From contig OX328100.1 of the NCBI GenBank assembly GCA_946811185.2, positions 18,030,999 to 18,094,998 of the forward strand: a stretch of DNA of 64,000 nt. Direction: 5' to 3'. Numbering within the stretch: position 1 is the first letter of the stretch; every line of letters begins with the position of its first letter. Made by a program: the position numbers and the translations under genes. Source of the DNA: Hippopus hippopus (Eukaryota > Mollusca > Bivalvia > Cardiida > Cardiidae). This document shows positions 31,706-43,772 of this stretch, piece after piece. The notes beneath the pieces are model-generated. The model saw nothing but the letters and a program-made list of their open reading frames with translations, did no database searches and was not told the origin of the DNA.

Positions 31706-32446
31706 GATGAAGACAAACACTTACTGGAAAGGAAGGAGAAAAATTAAGAGGCAGCAGATCTCATATTCGAATAGTCTGGAAAACATGGGAAAAGGAGCAA
31801 CTACTGGTAATAATACGCAAATGTTCCATTTCTGTTGTATCAATCAGAGAGTATTAATCGTTGTAAATGATGTAAAAGTATCGCGCAATATAACAAGAAA
31901 TTGCTCTTTGTCTCACAATTTTTTAAAAGCTGTCTATAATTGAAGAGTAATTTTTTGTTAAATCTACTGAAAATCTCTTGAGCATTTCAAGCATCCTCGT
32001 ATGTTGACATATACTTTGAGTCGCATTGTCTCTGTTTTAATACACTATTGAAATAATTATTGATTTTGCCTTGTCTCTTCACTTTTCCTGCCCCCTCCTA
32101 AAAGCAATCAAAATCTACTCCAGGTTTTTGTACCCAATATCACTATTTCCTAACTATTATGTTCGTTTATACGACGGAGCCATATGCGCCCTCCCACTAC
32201 TTTCAAGTTTCACGTCTCGTTACCGAAAGTTCTGTTTTTGACACTTCCAACTGTGATTTAATTTTAATTGTGAAAATGAAAAAAAAAATCTCCAAAGATT
32301 TTTTGTCGTAGTTTAATTTTAGCTGAGTGAAAAGGAAGAAGGAAAGAAATGTTGGAAAATTTGTGGTGTTATTTTCTCCAGAGATGATAAAAACTCAAAA
32401 CATTGCAATTTCAAAGGGTTTTTTTTTTGGGGGGGGGGAGATATTT
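31706..32446. other. Intron 1 sequence
   Basis: A heavily decayed pal-A remnant may lie near 31775-31940 (GAAAACATGGGAAAAGGAGC); otherwise nothing. Confidence 0.35.
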
Positions 32447-32560
32447 CGTCATCGGACAGTGTAGTTCCAAGATCAGACTGCACGTTCTGTGCAGTCTGAT
32501 CTTGATCTACATTGTGCGCAAAAGGTCCTTGAGTCGCACTAAGCAGCCAATGGGTTCAGT
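32447..32560 (+). repeat. pal-C copy, partial
   Basis: CGGACAGTGTAGTTCCAAGA, core GATCAGACTGCACGTTCTGT, then CGCAAAAGGTCCTTGAGTCG. Confidence 0.7.
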
Positions 32561-33365
32561 ATCATCCGAGTTACAAAATCGTGTGACTTTTTTTTTTCTG
32601 AAATGAAAGGATTAACAAATATTGTTAATCCATGAGATTTCGAATTCTCCTCTCCCTTTTTCGGAACATGAGATCTGAATTTTTCATTGAATTTCTACAG
32701 AATAGAACAGGCGCGAAGATTAAACAAATTGCCACGATCACTAATTGAATCCATTGACAAAGTTCTTTACTCTCGTTAATAGATCGAAACGGGTTGTGAA
32801 GAGCCGTTTCCTACTGAGTATAGTGCTCTTTATTTACTTTCCATTTTTTTTTTCATCGATAGACGCTGATTACGTTTATCTTTTAGGTTTCATTTGGACT
32901 ATATTTTGCTGTACCTAGTACAGATAGCTTTTGAAAACGTGGTGTAAAAAAGACACATTGCTCGAAACGATTACTGTCTCCATTCGCTACTATGTCTTCC
33001 ACACATAATATAAGTGATCTCAAACAAGTTTTACCCTTAGGTTTTTTATTCCTACAACTATTTTTTATGTATCTAGTATAGATATTTTTTGAAAACATAG
33101 TGGCTTGACTAAACGAGCAATTTCTCTGTTTGTCACTATGCTTTCTACACTTAAGAGCGATCTCATCAGTCTCTCAACTTCTTTTCACAATAGATACATG
33201 TACTGCATTTAGGATTGGATCATCAGAAAATTTCTCATGAGTGAAACCATGGACAATGGTGTATCATTGGCTGTTGATTGTAAAGAGAGTAAAACCCTTT
33301 ATAAGTATTGAAAACTACATGCAGTATCAAAGTTGAAGAGATTATGGGCCTTGGGTCCCCTTGGT
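32561..33365. other. Intron 1 sequence
   Basis: A loose direct repeat (TTTTGAAAACGTGGTGTAAA / TTTTGAAAACATAGTGGCTT near 32930 and 33088) suggests a decayed element; no family assigned. Confidence 0.35.
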
Positions 33366-33601
33366 TTAACTCTTTACCAAAACAACAAAATTTTAGACTT
33401 GTCGAATTTGAAAGCACTTGCAGACTACAAATCAGATATGGCTCAAATTACGGAACTTTAGGAGATTTTGTCACTAATAATATAGAAAACATTGTGGAAA
33501 AGGAGAAAATGCTGGTTACCAGCATTTTCTCCTTTTCCACAATGTTTTCAAAGGCCTTCTTTTCTAGGGTCGTTAAAACTCAGGATTGACTGGCAAAGGT
33601 A
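33366..33601 (-). repeat. pal-A copy
   Basis: TTAACTCTTTACCAAAACAA to GGATTGACTGGCAAAGG; the central palindrome (about 33488-33548) is nearly perfect. Confidence 0.75.
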
Positions 33602-33991
33602 AAAAGGCGAAATAAAAAAATGTAGAATATAACATTTCCTGAGCTAATTCTTACTTCTATCTGTAAGGGAATGACTTAAGTTTTCAAAAATCCATCCCAT
33701 GTCGCGAAATTTGACTGGGCGAAAAATAATGGGCGGGAATAGGCGGAACAGGAAACAAGTCAATACTTCAACACAGCTCTCCAATTATTAAAAAATGTAA
33801 TTTGAACTCTAATGTAAAAGTAACAACCTTTTTGTTCAATCTTTACCAAAAGTTTGCCTGTTCGAACAGCCCTACAGAAGAGGGTTTCGACACGGTCAGA
33901 TATTTACAAAATGACGAGTGCGGTCGTTCACCATAGTACGTGTACTATAGTCAACAAATACACAGGTGGCTTGGATAGAATATCTAAAAGT

Positions 33992-34100
33992 AAAAAAAAA
34001 TGTAAGATACAAGATCAAATTGTACATTCCGTACAATCTGATCTTGATCTAAACCGTCCGCAACAACCAGTTAAGCTGTTAATATCCTCGTTCAGTTTAA
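33992..34100 (+). repeat. pal-C, partial, abutting pal-A
   Basis: AAGATCAAATTGTACATTCC core with changes; runs up to the TTAA at 34097-34100 where the next element begins. Confidence 0.5.
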
Positions 34101-34329
34101 TCCTTTAACTGTGACATAACCCCGTCTTTTAATGACCCGAAAAGAGATACATGTGAAAACATTGGGGGAAAAGGAGAAAATGCTATTTACCAGCATTTTC
34201 TCCTTTTCCAACAATGTTTTGTGTCCCGTCAAAGACAAATCCCACCATTTGTGCAACATTTAAATTTTTCGTCTGCAATCGCTTTGAATTTGGAAGCGTC
34301 CAAAATTTTGTCTTCTGGTAGAGCGTTAA
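34097..34329 (+). repeat. pal-A copy
   Basis: TTAATCCTTTAACTGTGAC to TCTGGTAGAGCGTTAA; core GAGAAAATGCTATTTACCAG. Confidence 0.7.
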
Positions 34330-34759
34330 CAGGAGGCAAGTCACGAAGACAAACACCACCTTCACGAACACCGGTGCAGCTGTCCGAACGTTTTTATCTA
34401 TTCGGCCCCGTGTCTAAACATCCACATTAAAGACATTTGAGAAGAGTGACCCCTTCCATCCCGCCCTCCCAATCTCTCTTTCCAACAGAATTAATGGCTC
34501 CCAGCTCATAAAATTCTTCCTTCATCAATATTTGAGACCCCGAAAGGCATTTAGAATTCCTTCACGTGCATTAGCGATAATAAAATCGCACTTGTTCTGA
34601 CAAGGAATGATTGAGCTAAATGAGAGAGCAACAAACAGTTAAAGACTTGATTCTCAGATAAAACAATGAACGAATGCACGACATGCTAAAAGACTAGCCA
34701 TGAAGTCTTTTTGTTTGGTTTGAAATGAACCGGTGTTTTCGACTGGCAGCTGACAGGAG
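34330..34759. other. Intron 1 sequence
   Basis: No feature recognised. Confidence 0.35.
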
Positions 34760-34926
34760 AATCAAAGTCTCAAAAGTATTGGGAGCTAGAGAACCAGCAT
34801 TTCCCCCTTTCCCAACAAAGTTTTCCCTCTTTTTAACACAAATGCTATCATTTAATTTACAATTACGTTGTAATCTGCAATTTGTTTTCAATTAGACACA
34901 GTCTAAGATTTGTTGTTTGTGAAAAA
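34760..34926 (+). repeat. pal-A, left-damaged
   Basis: GAACCAGCATTTCCCCCTTT through ATCTGCAATTTGTTTTCAAT to TTGTTGTTTGTGAAAAAGG. Confidence 0.5.
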
Positions 34927-34974
34927 GGAGATCACTTCGAGCGTTATGGACCTAAACATATTTGTGTGCCCCGG

Positions 34975-35045
34975 CCGACAGTACAAATCAAGATAATAAT
35001 GCAAGAATGTGCATTCTGATCTTCGATGCATTCTTTCTGATGTTT
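34975..35045 (+). repeat. pal-C remnant, strongly decayed
   Basis: GGCCGACAGTACAAATCAAG followed by a half-palindrome GTGCATTCTGATCTTC. Confidence 0.35.
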
Positions 35046-35240
35046 TTGGACCATCTAGTCACCAAGTTCAATGTTTGAATGATTTTGGTATTGTTTATTG
35101 ACCCATAGGTGTTCATTTAGTTCATTTAGTCAAAGGATTACTACCACATATTTTTGAATTATTAACTGATTGTTATTGATTAAGATAGCGAGCGGGGATT
35201 GTGGTAATTCTGTAAGGCAAAATACACGCATTTAACATTG

Positions 35241-35494
35241 AACTGTAAAAAAAGAGGTTTAATGCATCTGCAAAAAGTATCGGAACATGTCAGCCTGCGC
35301 AGTCCGCTCAGGCTGACATGGGTCGAAGCCTTTTGCTATGATGAAATTTTCTGCATGTCAAAGGACCATTCTACCTCAGGATTTTGTCAGTTGTTTGACT
35401 TAATGGATTTTATGGCTCCATAATCATGTATTTTTTTGCGTGGTGCAATGCATTATGGAGATGTGTTACATTCCCTTTTGCCAGAGTACGACTC
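35241..35494 (+). repeat. pal-B copy, nearly full length
   Basis: Left TAAAAAAAGAGGTTTAATGC, core GTCAGCCTGCGCAGTCCGCT, right TTCCCTTTTGCCAGAGTACG. Confidence 0.7.
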
Positions 35495-36100
35495 ACTTTT
35501 ATTCCCCTTGGTGATTCATCATTGAGAACTACTTTTACGACATTGCTTTGACGAAGAAAGCAGGTGAGTATCTTTCAAAAATCTTACAAGTCAAAGCATG
35601 TGTTTGTCATGTAACTTTTACGACATAACTTTTAAATTGACGAATAAAGCAAGTGAGTATTTTTGAAAAATCTTATGTGATATGTTTGTAACTTTTACGA
35701 CATTAAAAAGATCTCTATCAGTGAAGGAATTAATGTTACTGTCGATAAAGCCGCGGATTCTACAGTTATAGCTGGGATAGCCCATAAACTTTAGTATTTG
35801 GATTCAATGATTTTGCAATAAAATCGAGATTAAAGGTACATTTTTATGTCGTTTTATGTAGATGTTACGTCGTCGCAAAAAGGGGTGCTTTACATTTCTA
35901 AGATTTTAACCTCTAGACTGTATCATTAAGATAAATAAGATAGAAATTTTCTGTACATGTGAAAGGCCAAAATTTTGAAATTCAACTAGAGTTCTTTTCT
36001 TAAAAGCCAGACAGTGTAGATTAAAGATCAGACTGCACATTTCGTGCAGTTTGCTCATATTACTTGTAATCTATACCCTAGTAAATAATTTTTCAGTTTG
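35495..36100. other. Intron 1 sequence with a pal-C half
   Basis: Two short direct repeats of 'TTTTACGACAT...AAAGCA(A)GTGAGTAT' lie near 35545 and 35635. A pal-C half is at 36005-36070 (CAGACAGTGTAGATTAAAGA, core GATCAGACTGCACATTTCGT). Confidence 0.4.
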
Positions 36101-36101
36101 C

Positions 36102-36330
36102 TTAACCCATTACCAAACGACAAAAAATTGGGAGCCATCCAAACTGAAAGATTTTGCAGATGACAATTTAAATGTGTCTGTGGCTATGCTTTTTGGCTGT
36201 AAAAGGTAGAAAACATTGTGGGAAAAGGAGAAAATGCTGGTTACCAGCATTTTCTCCTTTTCCCACAATGTTTTGAAAATCTTTTTTTTTTTTTCCCAAA
36301 AGGGTCGTTAAAGCTCGGGTAAAGGGTTAC
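36102..36330 (-). repeat. pal-A copy, well preserved
   Basis: TTAACCCATTACCAAACGAC to TCGGGTAAAGGGTTA; palindrome AACATTGTGGGAAAAGGAGA and complement without visible mismatch. Confidence 0.8.
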
Positions 36331-36633
36331 AAAGCAATTCAGATAAATCTGAATAAAGTTCATTAACAGGCAAAGCATCCGTATACAATGGAAAATACGA
36401 AACAAAAACGCAGGACATTTTCAGTGCAAACATTTTTTTTTTCCAGATATACTTTTCAATGCTATCTTTAATCTAATTTACATAAATGCTGTAGAAAATA
36501 TCAAAAAGGGACTGAGTACCTTTTGTTAATTTTTGACGGTATCTTTTCTGATGTTGAACTTACGAGAAACGTTTTTATCACTGACTCGTGAAATTCGGTC
36601 CTTTAAAGACTTATCCCAGTTCGTGAATCATAA

Positions 36634-37115
36634 TTTAACATACTACCTAAACGATCTCGAGTTTTAACGATCCCAAAAGAATGAAGGCGTTTAAAAACAT
36701 TGTGGGGAAAGGAGAAAATGCTGGTAACCAGTATTTTCTCCTTTTTCAAACAATGTTTTCAGGTGTCCTGCGTGGCTCAGTGGTAAAGTGTAGGACTTGT
36801 GACCCGAAAGACCCCGGATTCGAGCCACACTGCAACCATTGGGCCTTTGCTGGGAGTGTCATAGGGCAAGATACCTCAGAGCCCCATCCTTGTACTGGTA
36901 AAACCCAGGAAATACGTAAATATGCGAGCTACAGTCTTAATATAACTGAAATGATGTTGGAAGCGGCGTAAAGAACCATTCAATCAATCAACCACAATGT
37001 TTTCGACCCTTCCAAAGATAAAACCCTTCATTTTAGTTAGCAACAATTAATATTGCGTCTGCAGATCAATGCAACTTGGACAAATTCTAATCTTTTATCT
37101 TCTGGTAAAAATTTC
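36634..37115 (+). repeat. pal-A copy split by a SINE
   Basis: TTAACATACTACCTAAACGA start; the palindrome reaches ACAATGTTTTC at 36750-36760 and resumes with a second ACAATGTTTTC at 36994. Right end TTCTGGTAAAAATTTC is decayed. Confidence 0.75.
36761..36993 (+). mobile_element. tRNA-derived SINE with 11-bp target-site duplication
   Basis: A-box GTGGCTCAGTGGTAAAGTG, B-box GGATTCGAGCC, body with CAAGATACCTCAGAGCCCC, then GCGGCGTAAAGAACC and an (AATC)n tail. ACAATGTTTTC flanks both sides, and the interrupted pal-A sequence is continuous once the insert is removed. Confidence 0.85.
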
Positions 37116-37451
37116 AAAAAAATGATTCACGTCCTTTTTTTGTAATAAAGTTTCTTGTTTTTGCTTAGTAAAAAACAAAACCCATTTCTTTAGATTTTTA
37201 TAGATTTACCTTCATTCCTTGTACCTTTATTCAAATGATCCCAGGTTTTATATACTTGACTTTGATTCTTCCATTTAGAGAATTAAATCTTTTATTTGCT
37301 TTAAGAAAGTTTTGAAAGTATATAATAAATTCTTTAATCCTTAAATTAAACAGAGCCTTCAGTTTCAACTTTTTTGTTCAAATAATGACGTCATCTGAAT
37401 GCTATTGAACGTTTCCTCGTCCACGATTTTAAAGATTTTTATCGTTTTTTT
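37116..37451. other. Intron 1 sequence
   Basis: No feature recognised. Confidence 0.4.
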
Positions 37452-37684
37452 TTAAACCCTTTACCACACAATCCTGATTTTTAACGATCCTGAAAAAGAA
37501 CGCCTTTTGAAAATATGTGGGAAAAGAAAATGCTGGTTACCAGCATTTTCTCCTTTTCCCTCAATGTTTTCTATCCCATCAAAGACAAATTCCATCATTT
37601 GAGCCACGTATAAATTGTCGTCTGCAAATTCTTTCAATTTGGATATGTCTACATTTTTTTTGTTTGGTAGATTGTTGATTTTAA
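37452..37684 (+). repeat. pal-A copy
   Basis: TTAAACCCTTTACCACACAA start; core GAAAATGCTGGTTACCAGCA; the right end TTTGGTAGATTG is decayed. Confidence 0.7.
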
Positions 37685-37776
37685 CTCGTAACATCCTAAA
37701 TAATATTTGCAGCACATGACTTAAAAAAGATAGATAGTCGACATTGATGATTGTGTTTTCGTTACTCGAGTAATTT

Positions 37777-37845
37777 GAAAACATTGTGACAAAAGAAGAA
37801 ATTGCTTGCTACGAGAAATTTCTCCTTTTGATACAGTGTTTTCAA
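37777..37845. repeat. pal-A-related palindrome, sister of 4966-5036
   Basis: GAAAACATTGTGACAAAAGA faces TCCTTTTGATACAGTGTTTTC around GAAATTGCTTGCTACGAGAA. Confidence 0.55.
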
Positions 37846-37879
37846 TAGAGGTCTGCTGCTACTTGAAAAGGGAAACAGG

Positions 37880-37982
<103 letters not shown>

Positions 37983-37986
37983 TATT

Positions 37987-38163
37987 GGTAGCCACGCTGC
38001 TAAGCGCGATCAAAGGACCTTTCGCGGACACTGTAGATCAAGATCAGACTGCACAGAACGTGCAGTCTGATCTTGGATCTACACTGCCCGACAAGGACAT
38101 AAATTGTATTTTTACTATAGGCTTGAAAGTTTCATTTCACTTATTTAGCAGGTCAAGAGTTAA
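37987..38163 (+). repeat. pal-C copy
   Basis: GTAGCCACGCTGCTAAGCGC start; a near-perfect core GATCAGACTGCACAGAACGT; ends AGCAGGTCAAGAGTTAA. Confidence 0.75.
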
Positions 38164-38490
38164 ATGCGTTATTTTCTACCTTTCATGTCACGTGATTTTC
38201 ATTAGATTATTAAGGCTGATTGTTCGGTTCACATTCAAGTGAAAATTGCTGTGCTGACCACATACCAACGAACTGATTTCATTTTAGATTTTTTACATGC
38301 TCCTTGATTTCTTCCCTATTTTTGCTAATTACATCGAAAAATTAACATTTCGCTCTAATGTATGTTAACGACTTTTATTTAGAAAATGAATAAAGTATTG
38401 TTCAGAATCATAGCTGTTTAATCATTGTGAGAAGTTCACGCCATTTTGTTGGGTCTTTCATTCAAGTGTAAAACAAGTGTAAAACCAATC

Positions 38491-38540
38491 TCTCGCTCTC
38501 TCTCTCTCTCACGCCAATGTCTTTCACTCAGGTGTAAAAC

Positions 38541-38585
<45 letters not shown>
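38491..38585 (+). repeat. (CT)n microsatellites, two runs
   Basis: CT runs at about 38491-38509 and 38545-38585, separated by a diverged repeat of 'TTCA(C/T)TC(A/G)AGTGTAAAAC(C/A)A', which suggests a local duplication. Confidence 0.85.
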
Positions 38586-38586
<1 letters not shown>

Positions 38587-38732
38587 AGATCTAGCATCTT
38601 CAATCGAACTTTTAGTCATTTAAAAAGTTGACCACAAATTTACCAAATTCCTTTATAGGGTAGGCCTACTTTAGACAATCAAAATAAAGTTAGCACAGGG
38701 GAAAACCGCTGAGCAAACAGGCAAATACTTTC

Positions 38733-38956
38733 TTAAGCTTTACCGAACAATCCCGAGTTTTAACGACCGCGAGGAATGAGACTTTCGAAAACATTGTGGA
38801 AAAAGGAGAAAATGCTGGTAACCAGCATTTTCTCCTTTCTTCCACAATGATTTCTTCTCTTTCACAAACGAATCCCATCATATGACTCCTAATTCGTCGT
38901 CTGCAAATGCTTTCAAATTTGACAAGCAAAAAAGTTTATCGTCTGTTAAAGAGTAA
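38733..38956 (+). repeat. pal-A copy just inside intron 1
   Basis: TTAAGCTTTACCGAACAATC to GTCTGTTAAAGAGTAA, with a strong palindrome. Only 57 bases separate it from the exon 1 donor at 39013. Confidence 0.75.
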
Positions 38957-39013
38957 AAATACACTGGAAAACACTTCCAAAATAGTCTAAGTAAAGTACT
39001 TAAATACACTTAC

Positions 39014-41704
39014 CATTGTTTTTTCTAAGATGGGCGTCTCCATGTCGACAGTTGATGACGTCATATCAGAATCTCTGCTGTCGTTACAGTCTCCAGAATA
39101 AGGTACAATGGCTTCGAAATTCCCTTTCGATGTCGTTGAAATCTTGCTGTTATCTTTACTCTGAGTTGATGATAGATCTACAAACTGGACCCTCTTTTCT
39201 TTATTCGGCTTCTCCCTGTCGTAAAACTCTCTCTGGGAGTTGTGGGAGTTTTTATGCTGGCGTCCCCGTCTTTTTAGTATGAAAATTACTAGTACTATTG
39301 TAAATACCAGAACAAAAGTGACTGTACCCAGTGTTATCGCGATGAGAAGATTTTCTCCCTTCTTTTGTGTCATAGGCGGCGGGGTAACTCGTCTTGTAAT
39401 GAAAACATTCAGAGATGTGGTCGTGAACTGTCTTGGAACACCATTATCATCCACTCTTAACATCAGATAGTATAATGACTGGTCCTCGGATGAGATTAGT
39501 CGAAGAAGTGTTATTGATCCAGTGTACCCGTCTATGGAGAACAAATCTGACACGTTTTTGTTTTCGATAGTATAGAACAGCTGACTGTTGGATCCTGAGT
39601 CGAGGTCGAAAGCTCGAATTACGGCAATGACGTTGCCCGGTGAAGTCTCTGCGTCCATTTCTACTGTGTGATTAGCAACGTCTGGGAAGATAAACTGTGG
39701 AGCATGGTCGTTTTCGTCCTTGACTCTGACGGTCACATAAGTCGTCGCATTTCTGGAGGGTACACCGTGGTCGTAAACTGTGACAATAAAATTGTACGTA
39801 GCGTTCTTCTCTCTATTTAACACCTCTTTCGTCTTTAATGTACCATAAGAGTCTATTGTGAAAGGTAATTTTTCATCAATGACGAAGCTTAGTCTAGCAT
39901 TGTCGTTTGCATCGTCATCACTTGCACTAAGTACAGAGATCAAGGTCCCAGCTGGTTCATTCTCTCGCACGGTTAAATCGTACTCAGATTTATTGAACTT
40001 TGGATCATTATCGTTAAGGTCAAGGACGTTGATGACGATAGTTGCTGTGCCAGTGAGTGCTGGGCTTCCAAAGTCTTTGGCATAAGCGTAAAACGTGATC
40101 TTGGCGTCGTTTTCTCTGTTGAAAATAGACATTGTTTTGATGATACCGGAGAGTGGGTCCATATAGAACTGGTATTTACCTTCCGCCCAAATAGAGTATG
40201 ATATCTCGCCGTTGCTGTTGATATCCCCGTCTATTGCTGAGACTTGTACAAGGTCAATGTTTGGGCTGTTGTTCTCGCTGATGTCGACAAAATACACTTC
40301 CTGCAAGAACTCCGGAATATGGTCGTTTTCATCTTGGACTTCAACTGTGAATTCTGTGAATGTATTCAATGGCGGCGTACCTTTGTCGTAACAGTTGACG
40401 ATGACATATATATAATCCATTGTCTCTCTGTCTAAGCTTTTGGCCACTGTCACTTTATATTCCTTATCGTTTATTACCTGTATCTTGAACACGTTATTGT
40501 CACTGTTTATCTCACACGTGATTAATCCATTCACGCCTGTGTCTTTGTCAATAAGGGCAATATGGGCTACCACTGTACCAATATCGGCATACTCGGACAC
40601 AGAACCTAAACCAGTGTCGGTAAACAAGTTCACCTTCATCTCGGGAGGGTTGTTGTCAGAATCCACCACGGTTACTATGACGACTGCTTGAGAAAGAAGT
40701 GGCTGATCGCCTTTGTCTGATGCTTCTACAATAACTCTGTATTGACCACCACTGCTAAATCTGCCCTTCACCTTCAAAACACCGGAAGTTGAATTGATTG
40801 CAAAGAGTTCGTGGATCAGTCCGATCTGGTTCCTGCTCAGAGTGTAAACTATTTCACTATTTACTCCAAGATCAGCATCTACAGCGGTCAGGGCGATGAT
40901 TTCAGCTCCTAGTGGCGTAGTTTCGTTGATAGTAACATTGTATTCCATCTCTGTGAACTCTGGAGAATTGTCGTTTGCGTCTTCAATCTCAATATCCACT
41001 GTAAAAGTTCCTGTGAGTTTTGGATCGCCGCCGTCTTCTGCTACAATCAATATCCTATAGAAGTCTTCGGATTCTCTGTCAAGATCGCCAGTTAGGACTA
41101 GTTTCACCACAGAACTTCCATCTACGTATGTTTCATAGGATGTTGTAAAGGGTATACTGAGACTAGAATCATCTTCGATATAATATCTCTGGAGGGAGTT
41201 GTTACCAGAATCAGGGTCTACAGCTCCTACTATAGATATGGAAAGCCCGACTGTTGCTAATTCGGATATACTGATTGAGGTGGTCTGTGTTGGAAATGTT
41301 GGTGCGTTATCATTTATATCTATCACCGTAATGTTGACTTTTAAAGTTCTAAACAAAGGACTTACTTTGGACTTGGCTACTACAGACAGTGAGAGAACGC
41401 AGTTTGTTGTATATAAACAGTCTGTGATATTTTCACGATCAATCCTGGCTTTCGTAGAAATGTTCCCATTTTGATTGTCAACACTGAAATACTGTTCATA
41501 ATCCTTATCCTGCGTCAAAAAACTGTAGTCGATCTGGGAAAAGTCTTCTTCGGAAACGGTTGCTCTCAGGTTCGAATCTTGTCCAACATTTCCAATAAAT
41601 GTGCCAACGTCGGATTCCTCAGTAATAGAATAAAGGAGAACATTCTGGCCATGGCATACAGCAGTAATAAACAGAAGCAGGAAGACTATCACAGCACGTT
41701 CCAT
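39014..41704 (-). CDS. Protocadherin exon 1: signal peptide, seven cadherin repeats, TM helix, proximal tail
   Basis: A calcium-dependent homophilic cell-adhesion receptor of the protocadherin group, plasma membrane type I. Of the 897 residues, 1-19 are a signal peptide (MERAVIVFLLLFITAVCHG). EC1 (about 20-136) has the protocadherin-style YSITEESDVGTFIGNV start. EC2-EC6 end near 250, 356, 466, 570 and 671, each marked by linkers such as DINDNAP, DANDNSP, DENDHIP and DLNDNDP. EC3's linker reads DSDNNPP, a partial departure from DxNDN. EC7 (672-772) precedes the TM helix (about 786-810) and basic stop-transfer KRRGR. LDRE and DxGxP motifs are intact. The exon ends ...EKTM with donor ACAATG|GTAAGT (GT at 39013-39012); eight further codons are intron. 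Seven repeats recall delta-1 protocadherins, but orthology is not claimed. Intron 1 runs 29462-39013. No upstream exon or promoter could be recognised. Confidence 0.92.
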
Positions 41705-42742
41705 GACTCGTCCGTAACAGTTGATTTATTTAATTCCGAAATAAACTAAAAACTACTAGCTCTCCTCTCGACGTCTGTTCACCACTACATCTAGACAACA
41801 CTAATGAATAATAATTCCCTAGTTCCTACAGTTATTTTAATCGATCGTATTATTCTCCCGGCGTATGGCAGAGAAAAGACGAAATATAAATATTATTTTC
41901 TCATCAAGAAAAGGAAAACTTTAACGTTGCAATGATCGGATTGTATTGTTTGACGAGGATGCCTCTGGCAATTGTTCCTTTTTTCAATAAAAATGAAAAC
42001 AAAATAACTTCACCTTAATCCTATTACAGACTAAGTCAGTGATCTGACTTGTGTTTGGTTACCAGATCCGATCTGATCACAAGATGTATTGAATCATGTA
42101 ATATTGTCAGCACTTATAACAAGATAGTATGATTTAATCCTTCAGTTAATGTGATATCTTAAAATTCCGATACACTTTGTCAACTCTGTGAGATTTTGAA
42201 TATGGGAAAACAGCGGTTTGTTGCCGATATTTACATTACAGATTCTCATCGCTAGGCCCCGCCTCTCTTGATGACACAGCCAATGAGAGAGCGAGATTGA
42301 GTACGGGGTACTCGAGCGGAGTATCGTAATTCAAGACACGAGATCTTAATCATTGAGAATAATAATTTTGTTTCGCAGTTTTTATCTTTTGCATAATCTA
42401 CCTGATTGTTTTTAAGATAATTAAAACTTCTCACTGACACTTCCTAAAGTTAGAGGGATTTTAAAGTTTTCAGTTTTCTTATCATATTGATTTTGCCGAA
42501 TGAAAGTTTTACGCGATATTATTTGTTTAAGAATTAAAATTGTCTTAAATCAATTTATTTATTTACGAATTTACATTTTTTAAAAGCAATTTCTGCTGCA
42601 TATCTCAAGAAATATAGAAATATGAAAGTTTTTGCATCATAGCAAAATGATTGAAAATGACTATATTACAGAACAGTACAGAACAGGACTTAATTGCCGT
42701 ATAACTTTGATCATCGTCATTAAAAAGAAAGACAACATGATT
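41705..42742. other. Presumed 5' flank of the protocadherin gene
   Basis: No canonical TATA box or upstream coding exon is evident on the - strand, and no repeat family member is seen, unlike the intron. Relative freedom from repeats would fit regulatory DNA, but no site can be named. Confidence 0.3.
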
Positions 42743-42895
42743 TTAACCTTCTGCAATGCTCTCCAGCATTTCTACTATTCTCACACTGTTTTACACCCTA
42801 TCAAAGACAGAAATCAGCAATTTAGTAACATTTAATCGTCTCCAAATGCGTTCAGTTTGGTCAAGTCCAAAATTTTGTCGTTTGGTAGAGAGTTA
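42743..42895 (+). repeat. pal-A deletion derivative
   Basis: TTAACCTTCTGCAATGCTCT joins directly to the right half and ends GTTTGGTAGAGAGTTAA; the left arm is missing. Confidence 0.5.
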
Positions 42896-43072
42896 AATGT
42901 TCACTCTCTAGAACTTGTTAATTTATACTTAACGTAAGTTTAAACTTATTTCTTCCTATATTTCTCCGTAACATCTTGATTAATTCTCCCTGTAGCACGT
43001 TGCTTTTTATATTGTATGTGCAAGTGCCGATGTACTTTGTACAAGTCATAATAAAATATGGTCTGTTCTGTT

Positions 43073-43150
43073 TTTTACCTGACAACAAAACTTTAGGGTG
43101 GTCCAAAATTGAAAGCACGTGTATACGACAAATTAAAATGGTACAAATAA
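43073..43150 (-). repeat. pal-A left-arm fragment
   Basis: TTTACCTGACAACAAAACTT, GGTGGTCCAAAATTGAAAGC. Confidence 0.45.
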
Positions 43151-43544
43151 TGATATGATAATAATTGCATATCAGAATTAATCTCTGTAAAGAGGAAATA
43201 AAGAGAATAATAATAAAGACTTATTCCATTATTTGAGTCACAATTTAATTTCTTACTCCGCAAATGCTCTTAGTTTGGACCAGGGATCGTATATACGTGT
43301 ATATAAGATCCCTGGTTTGGACAGAGATCGTAAATTACATACGATTCGTGGTTGGGACAAGAGTAAAATTGTGGCCCTTGAATCATAGATAAAAACTTTT
43401 AACTAAATTTCGGGCATATTTCTGCAGGATACACAATTTATCATGTTTGCTAATGGAGATTTAGTTAGGAAGTTGGAATAATGCTCCCAAATCCGTTAAT
43501 GCCTTCCGCATTCACTTTTCTCAAACGTCCACGATAACGCGGGA

Positions 43545-43772
43545 TTATCTCCTTATACCAGACGACAAAATTTTAGACTTGTCGAAATTCTAAGTACATG
43601 CAGACGACAGATCAAATGCGGTTCAAATGATGTGGTTTTTGCCTGATTGTTAAGAAAAGATGTGGGAAAAGGGTAAAATGCTGGTTACCAGCATTTTCTC
43701 CTTTATCTCACAATATTTTCAAACTTTTCTTTCTTTTTTTCAGGATCGTTTGGATTGTGTGTTAAAAGAGTA
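43545..43772 (-). repeat. pal-A copy
   Basis: TTATCTCCTTATACCAGACG to TTGTGTGTTAAAAGAGTAA; core AAAATGCTGGTTACCAGCAT. Confidence 0.65.

Noticed and set aside
36761..36993. Functional tRNA gene
   Set aside because: A and B boxes are present, but the body, AATC tail and target-site duplication identify a SINE.
38987..39013. The protocadherin frame continues eight codons past the donor
   Set aside because: ACAATG|GTAAGT is a consensus donor in the right phase for the next exon, and the extra residues have no family likeness.
39016..41749. Several + strand frames opposite the protocadherin exon
   Set aside because: Shadows of a strongly coding - strand exon; no independent evidence.
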